From positions 43,279 to 104,558 of the forward strand of contig NZ_LLXX01000131.1 in assembly GCF_001440405.1 (NCBI RefSeq): 61,280 nucleotides of DNA, given 5' to 3'. Of the stretch, positions 25,617 to 33,429 are shown one piece after another. The notes beneath the pieces are model-generated. The model worked only from the letters and a program-made list of their open reading frames with translations. It was not told the origin of the DNA and ran no database searches. The stretch is from Bradyrhizobium valentinum. GTDB taxonomy: Bacteria > Pseudomonadota > Alphaproteobacteria > Rhizobiales > Xanthobacteraceae. The position numbers and the translations under genes are program-made. Each line of letters starts with the position of its first letter. Position 1 is the first letter of the stretch.

Positions 25617-26774
25617 ATGAGGCGGTTGCGGCTCGGTTCGGCTTTGGCAGGGGCGTTGGGATGCTTGGCGCTCAGCGTGGCGGTGTGCGCGGCGCTGTGG
25701 CCGCATGCCCGCGAGGCCGGCGCCATTCTGGCGGCGCAGGACGACCCCTCTGCGCTGTCCGATATCCACATCAGTTCCGCCCTGCGGAGCAATCGGGCGC
25801 TGGTCGCCGACCATATCGAGGCGGCGCTCGCGGAGGGCGATTCCGATCTCGCCAACAGCTTCGTCGAACTCGCCCGCGACAAAGGCATTGTCGTCAGCGC
25901 CGAACTGTCGAAGCGCGTCAGCGATGCCGTGACAGAGGCAGGTTCGGCGTCGCATTTTGCCAAACGTTTTGCCACGGGTCTGGTGACCGGCAATGCCGAC
26001 GACGTCGCGAGCCTGTCGGGCACGGTCGCCGGCGATCTCTTCGTGTTCGGCGACATCAGGGATGTCGTGCGCGAAGGCAAGCATCTGGCGACGGGCGGGG
26101 AGGTCGACCGGCTGATATTGGGCCTGGCCACGGTAGGCCTCGCCGTGACCGCCGCGACCTATGTATCCGTTGGCGGCATGGGGCCGGTGCGCGCTGGTCT
26201 TTCCATGGTCAAGGATGCCCGCAAGGTCGGGCGGCTGGGCGAGGGACTGACGCAATGGGCCGGGCGCTCAGTGCGCGAAGTCGTCGATGCACCGGTGCTG
26301 CAGCAGGCGGTCGCGAAGGGCTCGGTGTTGCGGCCCGGCCAGACCATCAGCGCGATCAAGGCGGCGTTCCGTGCCGACAAGGCCGGCGCGCTGGTGCGGC
26401 TGGCGAAAGACATCGGACGCGTCGGCGAAAAAGCCGGCACGCGCGGGGCGCTCGATACGCTGCGCATCGCGCAGGGGCCGAAGGACGTCGCACGCGCCGC
26501 GCGGCTTGCCGAATCCAAGGGTGGCCAGACCCGCGCGATTCTGAAGGTCCTCGGCCGCGGCGCGCTGCTGCTGGCTGCCGGGACGTTCAATCTCACGATG
26601 TGGGTGTTTAGTGCGCTATTGGCGCTGTTCGGTTTTCTGTCGTCGATCAAGGCGACCACCGAGCGGGCTACCGAAGCGTGGCTGCGTCGCAAGAAGGCGC
26701 GGCGGTTAAGAAGGCAGGTGGCGGCAGGCTTGCCGTCCGGCCCGGCTCTGGCGGGCGTTGTCGCGCAGGGTTAG
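25617..26774 (+). CDS. conserved hypothetical membrane protein
   Basis: 385 residues from the ATG at 25617. Membrane segments are visible near 6-28 (LGSALAGALGCLALSVAVCA), near 162-185 (LILGLATVGLAVTAATYVSV) and near 318-345 (GALLLAAGTFNLTMWVFSAL). The rest is alanine-rich and helical, and the tail is basic (LRRKKARRLRRQ). I recognise no named family, although similar proteins occur in Bradyrhizobium. An alpha/beta-hydrolase gene follows on the same strand after about 50 bases. Confidence 0.7.
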   Translation: MRRLRLGSALAGALGCLALSVAVCAALWPHAREAGAILAAQDDPSALSDIHISSALRSNRALVADHIEAALAEGDSDLANSFVELARDKGIVVSAELSKRVSDAVTEAGSASHFAKRFATGLVTGNADDVASLSGTVAGDLFVFGDIRDVVREGKHLATGGEVDRLILGLATVGLAVTAATYVSVGGMGPVRAGLSMVKDARKVGRLGEGLTQWAGRSVREVVDAPVLQQAVAKGSVLRPGQTISAIKAAFRADKAGALVRLAKDIGRVGEKAGTRGALDTLRIAQGPKDVARAARLAESKGGQTRAILKVLGRGALLLAAGTFNLTMWVFSALLALFGFLSSIKATTERATEAWLRRKKARRLRRQVAAGLPSGPALAGVVAQG

Positions 26775-26826
26775 ACTTGCAGCCATTGCAGCTCGCCCAT
26801 TCCAATCCCCCAAAAAAGTGGAACTG

Positions 26827-27582
26827 ATGATGCCGAGTTTTCACAACGGCGCTGTCGAAATTGCCTATCTCGACGAAGGCGAGGGTGATCCGATCGTTCT
26901 CGTGCACGGCTTTGCCTCCAGCAAGAACGTCAACTGGATCTATCCGACCTGGGTTTCCGACTTAAGGAAAGACGGCCGCCGCGTGATCGCGCTCGACAAT
27001 CGCGGCCACGGCGATTCCGAGAAGCTCTACGATGCCGCTGAATACGAAATTGCGATCATGGCAAGCGACGTCATCGCGCTGCTGGATCATCTGGCAATCG
27101 AGCGCGCCGACATCATGGGCTATTCGCTGGGATCGCGCATGACGGCGATATTGGCGCGCGAGCAGCCGCAGCGGCTGCGCTCGGCGATCCTCGGCGGCAT
27201 CGGGATCGGGCTGATCGAGGGCGGCGGCCCCGGCGAGAATGTGGCCATAGCGCTGGAAGCGCCGTCGCTGGAGGACGTCACCGATCCGGTTGGGCGGACT
27301 TTTCGCGCTTTCGCCGAGCAGACCCGTTCCGACCGCCGCGCGCTTGCCGCCTGCCTGCGCGGTTCGCGGCGATTGATGACATCGGAAGAGGCCGCCGCAA
27401 TCAGCGTGCCGGTCCTGATCGCGGTCGGCACCAAAGACGAGATCGCGGGCTCCGCGGCCGCATTAGGGAAAATCATTCCGGGCGCCGAGGTGCTCGACAT
27501 TCCGAACCGCGATCACATGCGCGCGGTCGGCGACAAGGTCTACAAGACCGGCGTCACCGACTTTCTGTCACGCCGGCAATGA
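26827..27582 (+). CDS. alpha/beta-hydrolase
   Basis: 251 residues from the ATG at 26827 (an adjacent ATG at 26830 is equally possible). Oxyanion motif VLVHGFASSKNVNW near 24-37, nucleophile elbow MGYSLGSRM near 94-102 with serine, and a C-terminal histidine in NRDHMRAVGD complete a classical Ser-Asp-His triad. This is a general esterase or lipase-like fold; the substrate is not predictable. Its last codons overlap the end of the membrane-protein fossil on the other strand. Confidence 0.85.
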   Translation: MMPSFHNGAVEIAYLDEGEGDPIVLVHGFASSKNVNWIYPTWVSDLRKDGRRVIALDNRGHGDSEKLYDAAEYEIAIMASDVIALLDHLAIERADIMGYSLGSRMTAILAREQPQRLRSAILGGIGIGLIEGGGPGENVAIALEAPSLEDVTDPVGRTFRAFAEQTRSDRRALAACLRGSRRLMTSEEAAAISVPVLIAVGTKDEIAGSAAALGKIIPGAEVLDIPNRDHMRAVGDKVYKTGVTDFLSRRQ

Positions 27583-27860
27583 GCGATCGCGCGACGCCTC
27601 GTCACCGGTGAAATGCCTGATAGCGGCGATCAGCATCACCGTGGTGGCAAGCCATGCCATGCGTGCGCCGTAACGATCATGCGGGCCTGATATCACGGCG
27701 CAGATGAACGCCCGGTATCCCACTGTAGCAGGGGATAGCCATTCCACAGGGCGGGGGCCAGCAACATCAATGGGATGGCGATGGCGGCGATCCAGGCCGA
27801 CCGCGAGTCCGCAGCAGTCCGCGCCCGCAATACCTGCGTGCTAGTGTGGCTTTCCCCCAT
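27568..27860 (-). pseudogene. remnant of a polytopic membrane protein gene, centre deleted and frame broken
   Basis: On the minus strand an ATG at 27858-27860 begins MGESHTSTQVLRARTAADS, continues into a membrane segment (WIAAIAIPLMLLAPALWNGY) and PLLQWDTG, then runs into a stop after GRSSAP. In the next frame the text resumes as YRAFICAVISGPHDRYGARM, then a membrane segment AWLATTVMLIAAIRHFTG, ending at a TGA at 27568-27570. The two halves look like the N- and C-terminal ends of one larger membrane protein joined out of frame by a big deletion. Confidence 0.6.
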
Positions 27861-28002
27861 CGGGGCAGCATCCGCCGAATGGCGGGTCTGCCGAAATTCA
27901 CCGATAGTCGGACGCCGGCCGGCTTGATTTCCCGAAATCGCTGACCACCTTGAACTGACCCCAGGGGGCATTCGGCGGGGGTTACTTTGCCGAAGCCTGC
28001 CG

Positions 28003-28032
28003 GGGACAGCCGTCCGCCCGCCGTGCTATAAT
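28003..28032 (+). promoter_or_regulatory. putative housekeeping promoter of cysE
   Basis: A perfect TATAAT hexamer at 28027-28032 is preceded, at 18-base spacing, by GGGACA, a weak match to TTGACA. The expected transcript would start near 28039 and give a leader of under 30 bases before the cysE ATG at 28066. Confidence 0.5.
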
Positions 28033-28065
28033 ATCAACGAAACCAGTGAATTTGCGAGAGCAATC

Positions 28066-28893
28066 ATGGCAGTGCATCAGGTCAATCCGCAAGCGTCGAA
28101 ACTTGCCGCGCTCGATCCGGTCTGGGACCGCATCCGTGGCGAGGCGGAGGACATCGTCCGCCGCGAGCCCGAGCTCGCTTCCTTCATCTATTCGACCGTG
28201 CTGCATCACGAGCGCCTCGAAGAGTCGGTGGTGCATCGTCTCGCTGAGCGGCTCGATCATTCGGCGCTATCGGGCGATCTGATCCGCCAGACCTATGACG
28301 AGGCGCTGCGCGACGAACCCGATCTCGGCAACGCGTTCCGCGCCGACCTGGTCGCGGTCTACGACCGCGATCCCGCAACCTCGCGCTTCATCGATCCGTT
28401 GCTCTACTTCAAGGGTTTTCACGCGCTACAGACCCATCGCCTGGCGCACTGGCTCTACCAAAAGGGCCGCAAGGATTTTGCATATTATCTGCAGAGCCGG
28501 TCATCGGCGGTGTTTCAGACCGACATCAACCCTGCCGCCAGAATCGGCCGCGGCATTTTCCTCGATCACGCGACCGGCTTCGTCTGCGGCGAGACTGCTG
28601 TCATCGAAGACGACGTTTCGATCTTGCACGGCGTCACGCTGGGGGGCACCGGCAAGGAGAACGAGGACCGCCATCCGAAGATCAGGCGCGGCGTGCTGAT
28701 CGGGGCTGGCGCAAAAATTCTCGGCAATATCGAGATCGGCCATTGCGCGCGCATCGCCGCGGGTTCGGTGGTGGTCAAGCCGGTGCCGCACAACGTGACG
28801 GTGGCCGGCGTTCCCGCAAAGATCGTCGGCGAGGCCGGCTGTGCGGAGCCGTCGCGCACCATGGATCAGATGCTCGGCGCAATCGGGCTTTGA
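28066..28893 (+). CDS. cysE: serine O-acetyltransferase
   Basis: 275 residues. It makes O-acetylserine from serine and acetyl-CoA, the first committed step of cysteine synthesis. The N-terminal helical trimerisation domain covers about 1-140. The left-handed beta-helix follows with the catalytic segment FLDHATGFVCGETAVIED near 165-182, and SILHGVTLGGTGK, RRGVLIGAGAKILGNIEIG and AGSVVVKPVPHNVTVAGVPA hexapeptide turns. The C-terminal tail normally binds cysteine for feedback inhibition. A perfect TATAAT lies upstream and a hairpin repeat downstream. Confidence 0.95.
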   Translation: MAVHQVNPQASKLAALDPVWDRIRGEAEDIVRREPELASFIYSTVLHHERLEESVVHRLAERLDHSALSGDLIRQTYDEALRDEPDLGNAFRADLVAVYDRDPATSRFIDPLLYFKGFHALQTHRLAHWLYQKGRKDFAYYLQSRSSAVFQTDINPAARIGRGIFLDHATGFVCGETAVIEDDVSILHGVTLGGTGKENEDRHPKIRRGVLIGAGAKILGNIEIGHCARIAAGSVVVKPVPHNVTVAGVPAKIVGEAGCAEPSRTMDQMLGAIGL

Positions 28894-28938
28894 TTTTCCA
28901 CACATTCTGCCTGCGATCTTTGTGAAGTTACGCGGATA

Positions 28939-29023
28939 GCGTTTTCAAGAGAAGCGTGAAGAAAACGCGTCAAAACAAGGAATAGAGCCTCGGTTCTGAT
29001 CCAATCAGAACCGAAAAGGCTCT
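28939..29023. repeat. dispersed hairpin repeat with terminator-like structure (GCGTTTTC / GAAAACGC family)
   Basis: The left part pairs GCGTTTTC (28939) with GAAAACGC (28961-28968). The right part is a stem AGAGCC / GGCTCT at 28984-29023 enclosing the perfect inner stem CGGTTCTGAT / ATCAGAACCG. A related left part recurs at 54938-55007 and a degenerate one near 23258-23319. It follows cysE and probably marks the end of its transcript. Confidence 0.75.
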
Positions 29024-29088
29024 GGCGGTCTGCGCCGTCTCGTCCTAAAACCTCCCCGGAAATTTAGAAAATCCGATTGGAGACCGCC

Positions 29089-29307
29089 GTGGACGTTCAG
29101 GAAGTCAGGAAGCTCGACGCCTATCTCAAGCGCGTATTCGGCAATCCAAAGATCCGCGTCGTGCCGCGGCCGAAAAAGGACGACTCCGCCGAAGTCTATA
29201 TCGGCGAGGAGTTCATCGGCGTGCTGTTCGTCGATGACGAGGACGACGATCGCTCGTTCCAGTTTCAGATGGCGATTCTCGAGGAAGATCTCGCCGACGT
29301 CGGGTGA
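29089..29307 (+). CDS. DUF3126 family protein
   Basis: 72 residues from a GTG at 29089 with GGAG at 29079-29082, six bases upstream; a TTG at 29077 lies inside that region and is less likely. The text MDVQEVRKLDAYLKRVFGN and the acidic tail match DUF3126, a small family found across Rhizobiales with no known function. It is a compact alpha/beta-type sequence without a signal peptide. Confidence 0.85.
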   Translation: MDVQEVRKLDAYLKRVFGNPKIRVVPRPKKDDSAEVYIGEEFIGVLFVDDEDDDRSFQFQMAILEEDLADVG

Positions 29308-29402
29308 GGCGCGTGCCGCGACGTCGTAGGGTGGGCAAAGCGTAGGCCTACCAATTCATCTTTCTTGTATTGCAAGTGTCACGGCGCAATTGCGCCTGTC
29401 AG

Positions 29403-29534
29403 ACCTCATCCTGAGGAGCCGCGATAGCGGCGTCTCGAAGGATGAATGGCACTAGCGGGGCCACATGGTTCTCCCGGCGATGCGAAGCATCGTCCGGTGA
29501 CGGCGCTAAGGCGCCTCCTCACCATGAGGGGCGA
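29403..29534. repeat. palindromic intergenic repeat, family C
   Basis: It begins ACCTCATCCTGAGGAGCCGC and GTCTCGAAGGATGAA and ends GGCGCCTCCTCACCATGAGG, in the opposite orientation to the copy at 6193-6294. It lies between the convergent DUF3126 gene and the hypothetical gene at 29555. Confidence 0.85.
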
Positions 29535-29554
29535 GTGATTGCTACGACGCCGGT

Positions 29555-30325
29555 TCACAATCCCTTCGGCCCGCGCATCTGCGCCGTCAAGCGATCCATC
29601 GCATTTGCAACGTCACGCCATTGCGACAGCCAGCTCCGCGGAAAGCGGAACGTCAGGTCGGCGCCGTCGACGCGGCGCTCGCTCAGGCACATGCCGGGCG
29701 TCGGGCCATCGCGCGTGCAGCGCGCGTTGAGGCTCGGCGTAGCGGCGGAGAACAGATCCTCGTTGGCGTAGGGCGAGCCATCGCGAAAGGTTCGCATCGT
29801 CAATCCGGCATCGATCGGAGTTGCGGCCTGTTCGAGGTAGCGCGGATAGATCGTGCGGACCCGCGTGTCCGGCGCCAGCGTGTCGTGGTGGGCAGATATC
29901 GACAGGAATATCCGGTCGATCGGCTGCACCTTCTCCTCGATCGTATCGGCGCTGACGTGCTTCGGCGCATCCGGCGGCTCCAGCGATGGGAAGACGAAGC
30001 TGAGATCGACCCGCTCCTGCGGTCCGGAATGCCGCTGGATCTTCCGGCGGATCGCCGCTGCCGGCACGTTGAAGAGCGTAGCGCCGACACTGACCGGCAA
30101 CCGTTCCGGAGCGCTGGCAGGGCGCGCTATCCAGGTCGGCCACAGCAAATAGGCGACCAGCGCAACGGCGCCCGCGGCGACAGCTATCGCGGCCATGATC
30201 AGGACCCTGTGCGAGCGCGGGTCCCTGCGGGTGTCGCGGGCAAGGTGCTGGGCCGTCGAAAGCAAGGTCATGAACGAAGCGTCGGTCGAGGAAGGGCGGG
30301 GCGAATCATCCCGCGAATATGCCAT
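29555..30325 (-). CDS. hypothetical membrane-anchored protein
   Basis: 256 residues from an ATG at 30325 (MAYSRDDSPRPSS); a longer open frame reaches further but reads as low-quality arginine/threonine-rich text and would run into the promoter region of the next gene. One membrane helix lies near residues 43-65 (MAAIAVAAGAVALVAYLLW). The remainder is likely periplasmic, with NARCTRDGPTPGMCLSERR carrying two cysteines that could form a disulfide. No named family recognised. Confidence 0.65.
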   Translation of the reverse strand: MAYSRDDSPRPSSTDASFMTLLSTAQHLARDTRRDPRSHRVLIMAAIAVAAGAVALVAYLLWPTWIARPASAPERLPVSVGATLFNVPAAAIRRKIQRHSGPQERVDLSFVFPSLEPPDAPKHVSADTIEEKVQPIDRIFLSISAHHDTLAPDTRVRTIYPRYLEQAATPIDAGLTMRTFRDGSPYANEDLFSAATPSLNARCTRDGPTPGMCLSERRVDGADLTFRFPRSWLSQWRDVANAMDRLTAQMRGPKGL

Positions 30326-30492
30326 GGGGCGGGTGATTTCCGCATGATTTCGCAGGGTTTCCTGCCTCGGCAGCCATGCGCAAACGAGGTCCCGGCGGCC
30401 CGTCGTTAACCTTTCCTTAAGGATACTGTGGCGGCCGCGGGCCAATTTTGCCAAAGCTGGGCGCGCTGTTGGTCGAGTTAAGAGAAGTTGCC

Positions 30493-30822
30493 ATGTCACC
30501 CGATGCGTTGAATTCCCTGTTCTCCCTTTGCATCGGCTTTGCATTCGCTGGCATGCTCGCCAGCGGCTATCAGGCGATGGCGGAGCGACCGGCTGGGTTC
30601 GGGTTGCTTGGCGAAGGCGTGGCGCCGAAGACGTTTGCGGCCGTGCCGTTTCTGGTCTTTGCTGCACCGTTCATCATCATGCGCAACACGTTGCGCGGCG
30701 CAAAGATCGAGCGCCGCCGCTTCGAATTCGTGATGATGGCGACCGTGCTGTCGGGCTTCTGGAGCATGATGTCCGGCACGTTCTTCCTGATGACGCTGCG
30801 TGCCACGGGTTTGCTGACCTGA
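30493..30822 (+). CDS. small membrane protein (resembles DUF6949 proteins)
   Basis: 109 residues from the ATG at 30493 with AGAGAAG upstream. Three hydrophobic segments are visible: near 8-25 (FSLCIGFAFAGMLASGY), near 50-65 (FAAVPFLVFAAPFIIM) and near 85-105. A basic loop RGAKIERRRFEF lies between the last two. The family label is from memory of Bradyrhizobium annotations and is tentative. Function unknown. Confidence 0.65.
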   Translation: MSPDALNSLFSLCIGFAFAGMLASGYQAMAERPAGFGLLGEGVAPKTFAAVPFLVFAAPFIIMRNTLRGAKIERRRFEFVMMATVLSGFWSMMSGTFFLMTLRATGLLT

Positions 30823-30896
30823 GACCGGAGGGCCTGCTCGCTTGATCCGGCACCTGCGGCTGTGCCAAGGTCCCCGCCAACGGAGACCTTTTCGTT

Positions 30897-31427
30897 ATGG
30901 CGATCTACGAACTCGACGGGCAGGGGCCTGAACTCCCCACGGACGGAAATTATTTCATTGCAGATACCGCCGTCGTGATCGGCAAGGTGCGCCTTCTGAA
31001 TTCCGCCAGCGTATGGTTCGGCGCAGTGCTGCGGGGCGACAATGAGTGGATCGAGATCGGCGAAGGCTCCAACGTGCAGGACAATTCAACCTGCCATACC
31101 GACCGCGGCTTTCCTCTCACGATCGGCAAGAACTGCACCGTCGGCCACAACGTCATCCTGCACGGCTGTACGCTCGAAGACGACGCGCTGGTCGGGATGG
31201 GCTCGATCGTGATGAACGGCGCGCGGATACGCCGCGGCAGTATTGTCGGCGCGGGATCGGTCATCACCGAAGGCAAGGAATATCCGGAATATTCGCTGAT
31301 CATCGGCTCGCCGGCGCGCGTCGTTCGCACGCTCACGCCGGAGCAGGTGACGGCGATGGGCAGCGCCGCGAAATTCTACGCGCTCAACGGCCCACGATTC
31401 AAAAACGGATTGAAGAAGATCGGCTGA
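30897..31427 (+). CDS. gamma-class carbonic anhydrase family protein
   Basis: 176 residues forming a left-handed beta-helix. The three zinc-ligand histidines of the Cam/YrdA family can be placed in STCHTDRGFP and VGHNVILHGC near residues 65-92. Typical motifs VQDNSTCHTD and ALVGMGSIVMNGARI are intact. Members bind zinc or iron and hydrate carbon dioxide, or have unproven roles. It starts 75 bases after the small membrane protein gene and has ACGGAGAC just upstream of its ATG. Confidence 0.9.
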   Translation: MAIYELDGQGPELPTDGNYFIADTAVVIGKVRLLNSASVWFGAVLRGDNEWIEIGEGSNVQDNSTCHTDRGFPLTIGKNCTVGHNVILHGCTLEDDALVGMGSIVMNGARIRRGSIVGAGSVITEGKEYPEYSLIIGSPARVVRTLTPEQVTAMGSAAKFYALNGPRFKNGLKKIG

Positions 31428-31469
31428 AGACGGCGGCCTGTTCTCTGGTTCCGCATCGGCCACTCTCGC

Positions 31470-31877
31470 GTGCCGCGGAAGCGGACGGAAGAATTTCTGG
31501 CGGCGATTGTCGAAAACGTACCCGAGGGAATTCTGGTCAAGGATGCGCGCAATCTGCGATACCTGTTCGTCAACAAGGCGGCTGAGGAAATGATCGGCAT
31601 GTCGCGCAGCGAGATCATGGGAAAGACGCCGCGAGAGCTGTTTCCCATTCAGGCTGCCGAATTGATCGAGAAACGGGACCGCCAGTTGCTCGAGCGAAAG
31701 CAGCAGCTCGAAGCGATCGTCGATACCGTCGATAACCCGGTCAGGGGCAGGCGCACCATCGCGGTGCGGCGGCTTCAGATCGGCGGTCCGGACCGTGAAT
31801 CGCACCTGTTCGTCAGCATGGTCGAGGATCGGACCGGCCAGGCCGAAGTTGCGGCTCAGACCGGAGTTGCGGCGTAA
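31470..31877 (+). CDS. stand-alone PAS-domain protein
   Basis: 135 residues, start GTG at 31470. The segment EEFLAAIVENVPEGILVKDA, then YLFVNKAAEEMIGMSRSEIM, is a PAS domain core. The second half (LEAIVDTVDNPVRGRRTIAV) looks like the PAS beta-sheet end. No kinase, GGDEF or other output domain follows; the frame simply ends. It may be a free-standing sensor module or the surviving front end of a larger signalling gene. It lies 42 bases after the carbonic anhydrase gene. Confidence 0.65.
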   Translation: MPRKRTEEFLAAIVENVPEGILVKDARNLRYLFVNKAAEEMIGMSRSEIMGKTPRELFPIQAAELIEKRDRQLLERKQQLEAIVDTVDNPVRGRRTIAVRRLQIGGPDRESHLFVSMVEDRTGQAEVAAQTGVAA

Positions 31878-31907
31878 CGATCGCGTCGAACGAAAGTTAC
31901 GGGCGGC

Positions 31908-32075
31908 TCAGGTGCCTTCGCTCTCGTTCGCCTCGCGGGCGCCGGCGACCTTTTCATGGCCGGCGGCCCAGAGCGCATGCTCGTCGCTGCCATCCTGATA
32001 CGGATTGGCTTCCGCCGGGATCTTCTGGCGTGCAGCGTTCTGGCCTTGCTCGAAAGGGTCCGGGTCGGAATTCAT
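31908..32075 (-). CDS. RMF/CrpP-like small protein
   Basis: 55 residues: MNSDPDPFEQGQNAARQKIP, then ANPYQDGSDEHALWAAGHEK. The spacing of GxxAAR, NPY, GS, W and GH resembles the ribosome modulation factor/CrpP family, in which a small protein binds ribosomes in stationary phase or acts on drugs. The ATG overlaps the TGA of the upstream gene as ATGA, so translation is coupled. This assignment is a pattern match by eye, not a search. Confidence 0.6.
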   Translation of the reverse strand: MNSDPDPFEQGQNAARQKIPAEANPYQDGSDEHALWAAGHEKVAGAREANESEGT

Positions 32076-32386
32076 GATGGCGTCCTTGCGGTTCTCGACC
32101 TTGTCTTTTTCGGCGTCGCGTCCTTGGAAAGCCTCGCACTCTTTCGCAGCGCATCCTTGAGATCGATCGGAATGCCGTGCTTCTTGAGCAGGTCCGCAAA
32201 GGCTTCGTCGGCCAGTTCCTGAAACGTCGCCATCCGGTCGCGCGCAAGCTGGGTGAGCTTGTCGAGCGTGTCGTCGTCGAAGGCGATCAATTTGCGCAAA
32301 GCGTGACCACTCCGGGCGTCGAGCGGATGTGAATGAATGATCTGGCGGCGGTTTCGTTCCGGCAGGAACCAACGACGGGACGCCAT
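32072..32386 (-). CDS. putative ribbon-helix-helix-like small protein
   Basis: 104 residues from an ATG at 32386 with GGAG 6 bases upstream. The central part, LRKLIAFDDDTLDKLTQLAR then ATFQELADEAFADLLKKHG, has the strand-helix-helix pattern of RHH DNA-binding proteins; the tail is basic (TPKKTRSRTARTPS). It overlaps the RMF-like gene by 4 bases. Its start codon lies inside the EcfG-type promoter of the divergent secreted-protein gene, so the two directions of transcription may interfere. Function unproven. Confidence 0.55.
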   Translation of the reverse strand: MASRRWFLPERNRRQIIHSHPLDARSGHALRKLIAFDDDTLDKLTQLARDRMATFQELADEAFADLLKKHGIPIDLKDALRKSARLSKDATPKKTRSRTARTPS

Positions 32387-32390
32387 CGTT
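32365..32390 (+). promoter_or_regulatory. EcfG-type (general stress response) promoter
   Basis: GGAAC at 32365-32369, a 17-base spacer, then CGTT at 32387-32390: an exact match to the EcfG consensus used by the PhyR-NepR-EcfG stress response of alphaproteobacteria. It would start a transcript about 12-15 bases before the secreted-protein ATG at 32412 and just ahead of its AAAAGGAG site. Confidence 0.65.
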
Positions 32391-32411
32391 GCTCCGAAAA
32401 GGAGATTTCCG

Positions 32412-32831
32412 ATGAAGCTGGCATCTGCAACCGCCGCAGTTGCGGCGATCACAATCCTGATATCCCCGATCGCATCGTTTGCTCAGAGCACGGGCGGATC
32501 CGCGGGTGGGTCATCAGCCGGTAGCAGCAGCGGCAGCGCCGCGGGCGCGCCGAGTGCGGGCTCCACCGGGACGGGCACGACCGGGGCCGGCACGCAAGGC
32601 ATCGGGCCTGCCGCTCCCAATGCCGGTCAAGGTCCAGGTGCCACGGCAAACCCGTCCGGGCTTGCGTCGCCACCCCCGCCGGGCACCAACAGTGCCGGCA
32701 CCGCGCAGTCGTCAGGCGGCGGCGCAACAACCGGCATGGGAAGATCACGAACGACGACCGGCGACGCCGAGATCAATGAAGAGAACAAGCAAGTCGACCG
32801 CAAGATCAAGGGCATCTGCCGCGGCTGCTGA
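32412..32831 (+). CDS. secreted Gly/Ser/Thr-rich protein
   Basis: 139 residues with strong ribosome-binding site GGAG. A signal peptide (MKLASATAAVAAITILISPI then ASFA) probably is cleaved before QSTGG. The mature protein is almost all Gly, Ser, Thr, Ala and Pro, hence unstructured, until a charged tail INEENKQVDRKIKGICRGC with a CxxC end. Similar low-complexity secreted proteins occur in Bradyrhizobium without known roles. The EcfG-type promoter immediately upstream suggests stress induction. Confidence 0.75.
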   Translation: MKLASATAAVAAITILISPIASFAQSTGGSAGGSSAGSSSGSAAGAPSAGSTGTGTTGAGTQGIGPAAPNAGQGPGATANPSGLASPPPPGTNSAGTAQSSGGGATTGMGRSRTTTGDAEINEENKQVDRKIKGICRGC

Positions 32832-33048
32832 TATCGCTTTCCGGCCCGCTGAAGGAAGAGCGCAAAACAGCCCAAAATAGCTCAAGCCATCTCCGAGAAA
32901 TCGTTCTAGACTTGACGCCGGACCCGCGAGGATCCGGCGGCGAGTGCGTCGACTTCGTCGAGGCCACGACCACGGCGGGATGAAAAGCCGCGCCGCAATG
33001 TTACCGAGACCGTTGTTTGGAGGAATGCCGTTCGCGTCACATCGGGGG

Positions 33049-33210
33049 ATGTTGAACATGCTCACAACGCCTGCGTTGACATTGATGTTTCTGATTGTCG
33101 TGACTGCTCTGGGTGCAGCTTTCGTCTGGATGTTCTGGGAGATCGAACAGATGAAGTCCAGGCCGCGTCGTATGGCGAGACCACGTCGCAGGGGCGATCG
33201 TCTCGGATAG
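33049..33210 (+). CDS. small single-pass membrane protein
   Basis: 53 residues from an ATG at 33049 preceded by CGGGGG. One membrane helix (LTLMFLIVVTALGAAFVWMF) is followed by an acidic turn and a very basic tail (KSRPRRMARPRRRGDR). Inner-membrane topology with a positive cytoplasmic tail is expected. Alternative starts at 33025 and 33058 are possible. No known family. Confidence 0.5.
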   Translation: MLNMLTTPALTLMFLIVVTALGAAFVWMFWEIEQMKSRPRRMARPRRRGDRLG

Positions 33211-33429
33211 GCCCGACCGCGCACAGTCACGTTCCGCGCAATAGCCGGAGTCCGCCGGCAACGTCATTGTTCGCAATTTTCCTAAAACTTGCGCTTGTTC
33301 TTTGATGCATCCTTAGGTGGTCGCTTGCCACGTTGCGGTTCCGCGCGTGGAACTCGCGGATATCAGACAAAGAATTTGTGGAGACGAACAGCTTTGAAAT
33401 GCGGCCGGCCTTAAGCGGATGTTGGTTCG

